A stretch of 64,000 nt of DNA, from NCBI GenBank assembly GCA_038246785.1, contig JBBRVP010000011.1, forward strand, positions 1 to 64,000. The letters run 5' to 3'. The notes below the pieces were generated by a model that was not told where the DNA came from, did no database searches, and was given only the letters and a program-made list of their open reading frames with translations. Source of the DNA: JBBRVP01 sp038246785 (GTDB taxonomy: Bacteria > Actinomycetota > Actinomycetes > Jiangellales > Jiangellaceae). Shown here piece after piece: positions 62,421 through 64,000 of this stretch (positions are counted from its first letter, which is position 1; the number at the start of each line of letters is the position of its first letter). A program made the position numbers and the translations under genes.

Positions 62421-62876
62421 TCAGGCGACGCCGGCGGGCCGGTCGGCGGCCCCCTCGACCACGCTGCCAGCCTCGGCTGCCGGCTGCGACTCCTCGGCGG
62501 ACTGCGCCGGAACGGCCGTGAGCCGACGGCGGGCAGCGAACATGCTGGTGCCACGGCACAGGTCGTGGCCGACCGAGACCGCGTCGATCTCGACGTCGGT
62601 GCCCTTGCGCTCACCGTTGTCCCACTGCTTGACCAGCTGCTTGCCGTAGACGACCACGGGCTGGCCGACTTGCAGCGAGGCGACGGCGTGCTCGGCGAGC
62701 GAGCGGTAGCAGCTCACCTGGTAGAAGGACGTGGCGACGTCACGCCAGCCCTCGTCGGTGTTGCGGCGCAGCGTGCAGGCGAGCCGGAACGACGCGTACG
62801 GCGTCCCCTGCCGGCTCAGCCCGCTGCGCAGCGGCGTCGCGACGTTGCCCTGGACGGTGACGAAGGTCTCGTTCAT
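62421..62876 (-). CDS. ssb: Single-stranded DNA-binding protein paralogue
   Basis: This 151-residue OB-fold protein binds single-stranded DNA. Family motifs are ETFVTVQGNVATPL, ASFRLACTLRR and SFYQVSCYRSLAEHAVASLQVGQPVVVYGKQLVKQW. The Gly-rich acidic C-terminal tip of the housekeeping SSB is absent, so it is probably the second SSB (Rv2478c type). ATG 62876 has GAGGAG upstream; it lies next to ettA as in M. tuberculosis. Confidence 0.92.
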   Translation of the reverse strand: MNETFVTVQGNVATPLRSGLSRQGTPYASFRLACTLRRNTDEGWRDVATSFYQVSCYRSLAEHAVASLQVGQPVVVYGKQLVKQWDNGERKGTDVEIDAVSVGHDLCRGTSMFAARRRLTAVPAQSAEESQPAAEAGSVVEGAADRPAGVA

Positions 62877-63024
62877 CTGCTGCTCCTCGAGCGCCTGGCC
62901 ACTGCGGCAGCGGCCGCCGCGTCCACCGCGGCACAGCCACCGTGCTCCGCCGGGGACGACCCCGGCAGAGCCGTACCGGCTTCTGTGGATGCCGGCCGGA
63001 GCCGCCGGATGCCTGTGGACTGCC

Positions 63025-63780
63025 CTACAGCCCGCCGCGCAGCGTGATGCCGCCGTCGACGACCAGCGTCTGCCCGGTGATCCAGGACGCCTCGTCGGAG
63101 AGCAGGAACGCCACGGCCCCGGCAACGTCCTCGGGGACGCCGAGCCGTTGCGCGGGGTACCGCGCCGCCACCTGTTCCTCCCGCCCCTCGTAGAGCGCGG
63201 TGGCGAAGCGGGTCTTGACGACCGCGGGGGCGACGGCGTTGACGCGTACGGCGGGCGCCAGCTCGACGGCGAGCTGCGCGGTCAGGTGGGACAGCATCGC
63301 CTTGCTGGCGCCGTAGAGCCCGAGCCCCTCGGCGGGGCGCAAGCCGGCCACCGAGGAGACGTTGACGACGGCGCCGCCGTGCTCGCCCATCCAAGCCAGG
63401 TGCACGGCCTGCACCCACGCGAGGGCGGCGAGCACGTTGGTCTCGACGATGGCTCGCGCGGCGGCAAGGTCGATGTCGAGCAACGGGCCGTAGACCGGGT
63501 TGGTGCCGGTGTTGTTGACGAGCAGGTCGATGCTGCCGTACTCGGCCATCGTCGCCTCGATCGCCTGCATGCGGGAGTCCGGGTCGGCGGCCCGGCCCGA
63601 GACGCCGAGCGCCCGCCCGGGGCCGCCGAGCCGGTCCACCGCCTCGGCGAGCGTGTCCGGCCTTCGTGCGGTGACGGCCACGCGGGCGCCGCGGTCGACG
63701 AGGGTCTGCGCGATGGCCAGCCCGATGCCGCGGCTGGCACCGGTGATGACCGCGACCCGGCCCTCGAACGCTCCCGCCAC
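63025..63780 (-). CDS. Short-chain dehydrogenase/reductase
   Basis: This 251-residue SDR has the NAD(P) loop TGASRGIG, the NNTG motif LLVNNTGTNP, catalytic Ser in VVNVSSVAG and Tyr-x-x-x-Lys as YGASK, and a C-terminal VDGGITLRGGL. It resembles 3-oxoacyl-ACP reductase or glucose dehydrogenase-type SDRs; substrate unknown. Start is GTG 63780. Confidence 0.9.
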   Translation of the reverse strand: MAGAFEGRVAVITGASRGIGLAIAQTLVDRGARVAVTARRPDTLAEAVDRLGGPGRALGVSGRAADPDSRMQAIEATMAEYGSIDLLVNNTGTNPVYGPLLDIDLAAARAIVETNVLAALAWVQAVHLAWMGEHGGAVVNVSSVAGLRPAEGLGLYGASKAMLSHLTAQLAVELAPAVRVNAVAPAVVKTRFATALYEGREEQVAARYPAQRLGVPEDVAGAVAFLLSDEASWITGQTLVVDGGITLRGGL

Positions 63781-63822
63781 GACGGCTCCCTCTGCTGCTC
63801 GACCGCTCAGGCCTGGATGCTC

Positions 63823-64000
63823 TCAGCCGCGGGCCAGGCGGGCTTGCTCGCGTACGGAGGCCATGGCCTGCACCTCCGCGAGCACCGGCTCCACGACCAC
63901 CTCCTCGGCCACGCCGGCCACCGCGGCGTTCAGGCGCCGCCGCGCGGCGCCGGCCCGCCGGCGGCCCGCCGCGGCAGCCGCCACCCGCGAGAGCAGCGCG
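63823..64000 (-). CDS. Partial coding region at right edge
   Basis: The 3-prime end of a minus-strand gene enters from the right edge and ends at 63823. The visible 59 codons encode an Ala/Arg-rich helical C-terminus (LNAAVAGVAEEVVVEPV, then QAMASVREQARLARG). It has the composition of a coding frame with third-position GC bias. It could be the end of a GTPase or similar helical protein; no family can be named from this fragment. Confidence 0.5.
   Translation of the reverse strand, partial: ALLSRVAAAAAGRRRAGAARRRLNAAVAGVAEEVVVEPVLAEVQAMASVREQARLARG

Overview
The window is high-GC DNA with GTG starts, ATGA/GTGA gene overlaps and mycothiol-type redox proteins. This points to an actinobacterium (Actinomycetota); the genus cannot be fixed from the sequence alone. 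The backbone follows, from memory, the Mycobacterium tuberculosis Rv2446c-Rv2478c block: DUF4233-folC-valS, clpX-clpP2-clpP1-tig with tRNA-Pro and tRNA-Gly, nei2, the DsbA-like Rv2466c homologue, pepN, glbO-aglA, ettA and an ssb paralogue. Blocks that I do not place in that core order lie between these genes.

Layout. 0-8 kb: DUF4233 and folC (-), a secreted PKD protein (+), valS and a GNAT acetyltransferase (+). 8-13.7 kb: a small membrane-protein locus that looks frameshifted, the Clp protease genes, trigger factor and two tRNAs, with a ClgR-box match upstream of clpP1. 13.7-16.9 kb: an arginine deiminase gene and a YfcC-family transporter gene, which carry three single-base frameshifts between them. 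16.9-21.4 kb: a ThrE-type exporter, a SHOCT protein, a SpoIIE-type phosphatase and nei2. 21.8-27.3 kb: a branched-chain amino acid ABC operon with a livM-livG fusion, followed by a DUF429 gene. 27.5-33.2 kb: the DsbA-like protein, pepN and malQ.

33.2-47.8 kb is the most distinctive part. On the minus strand, gabT-type aminotransferase, aldehyde dehydrogenase, CaiB-type CoA-transferase and glutaryl-CoA-dehydrogenase-like genes are joined by 4-base overlaps. Next downstream is an amidase-signature enzyme resembling NylA. A second minus-strand operon encodes a GabP-like permease, a NylB-like serine hydrolase and an ATP-grasp enzyme. A PucR regulator and a C45-type Ntn hydrolase are divergently transcribed, the latter behind a cluster of CTTGACG operator-like sites. 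Together these genes look like an uptake, amide-cleavage and catabolic route for omega-amino acids or their amides or lactams, running aminotransferase, semialdehyde dehydrogenase, CoA thioester, acyl-CoA dehydrogenase. This is inference from families and context.

47.8-64 kb: a small HTH-like protein, prolyl oligopeptidase, MscS channel, SDR-DUF2867 protein, DUF445 protein, OsmC, truncated hemoglobin glbO with a GH13 glucosidase, a Pr6Pr membrane protein, a tandem hotdog thioesterase with a coupled unknown protein, DUF2254 protein, ettA, ssb paralogue, an SDR and a partial gene at the right edge. No rRNA, CRISPR array, transposase or phage gene was seen.
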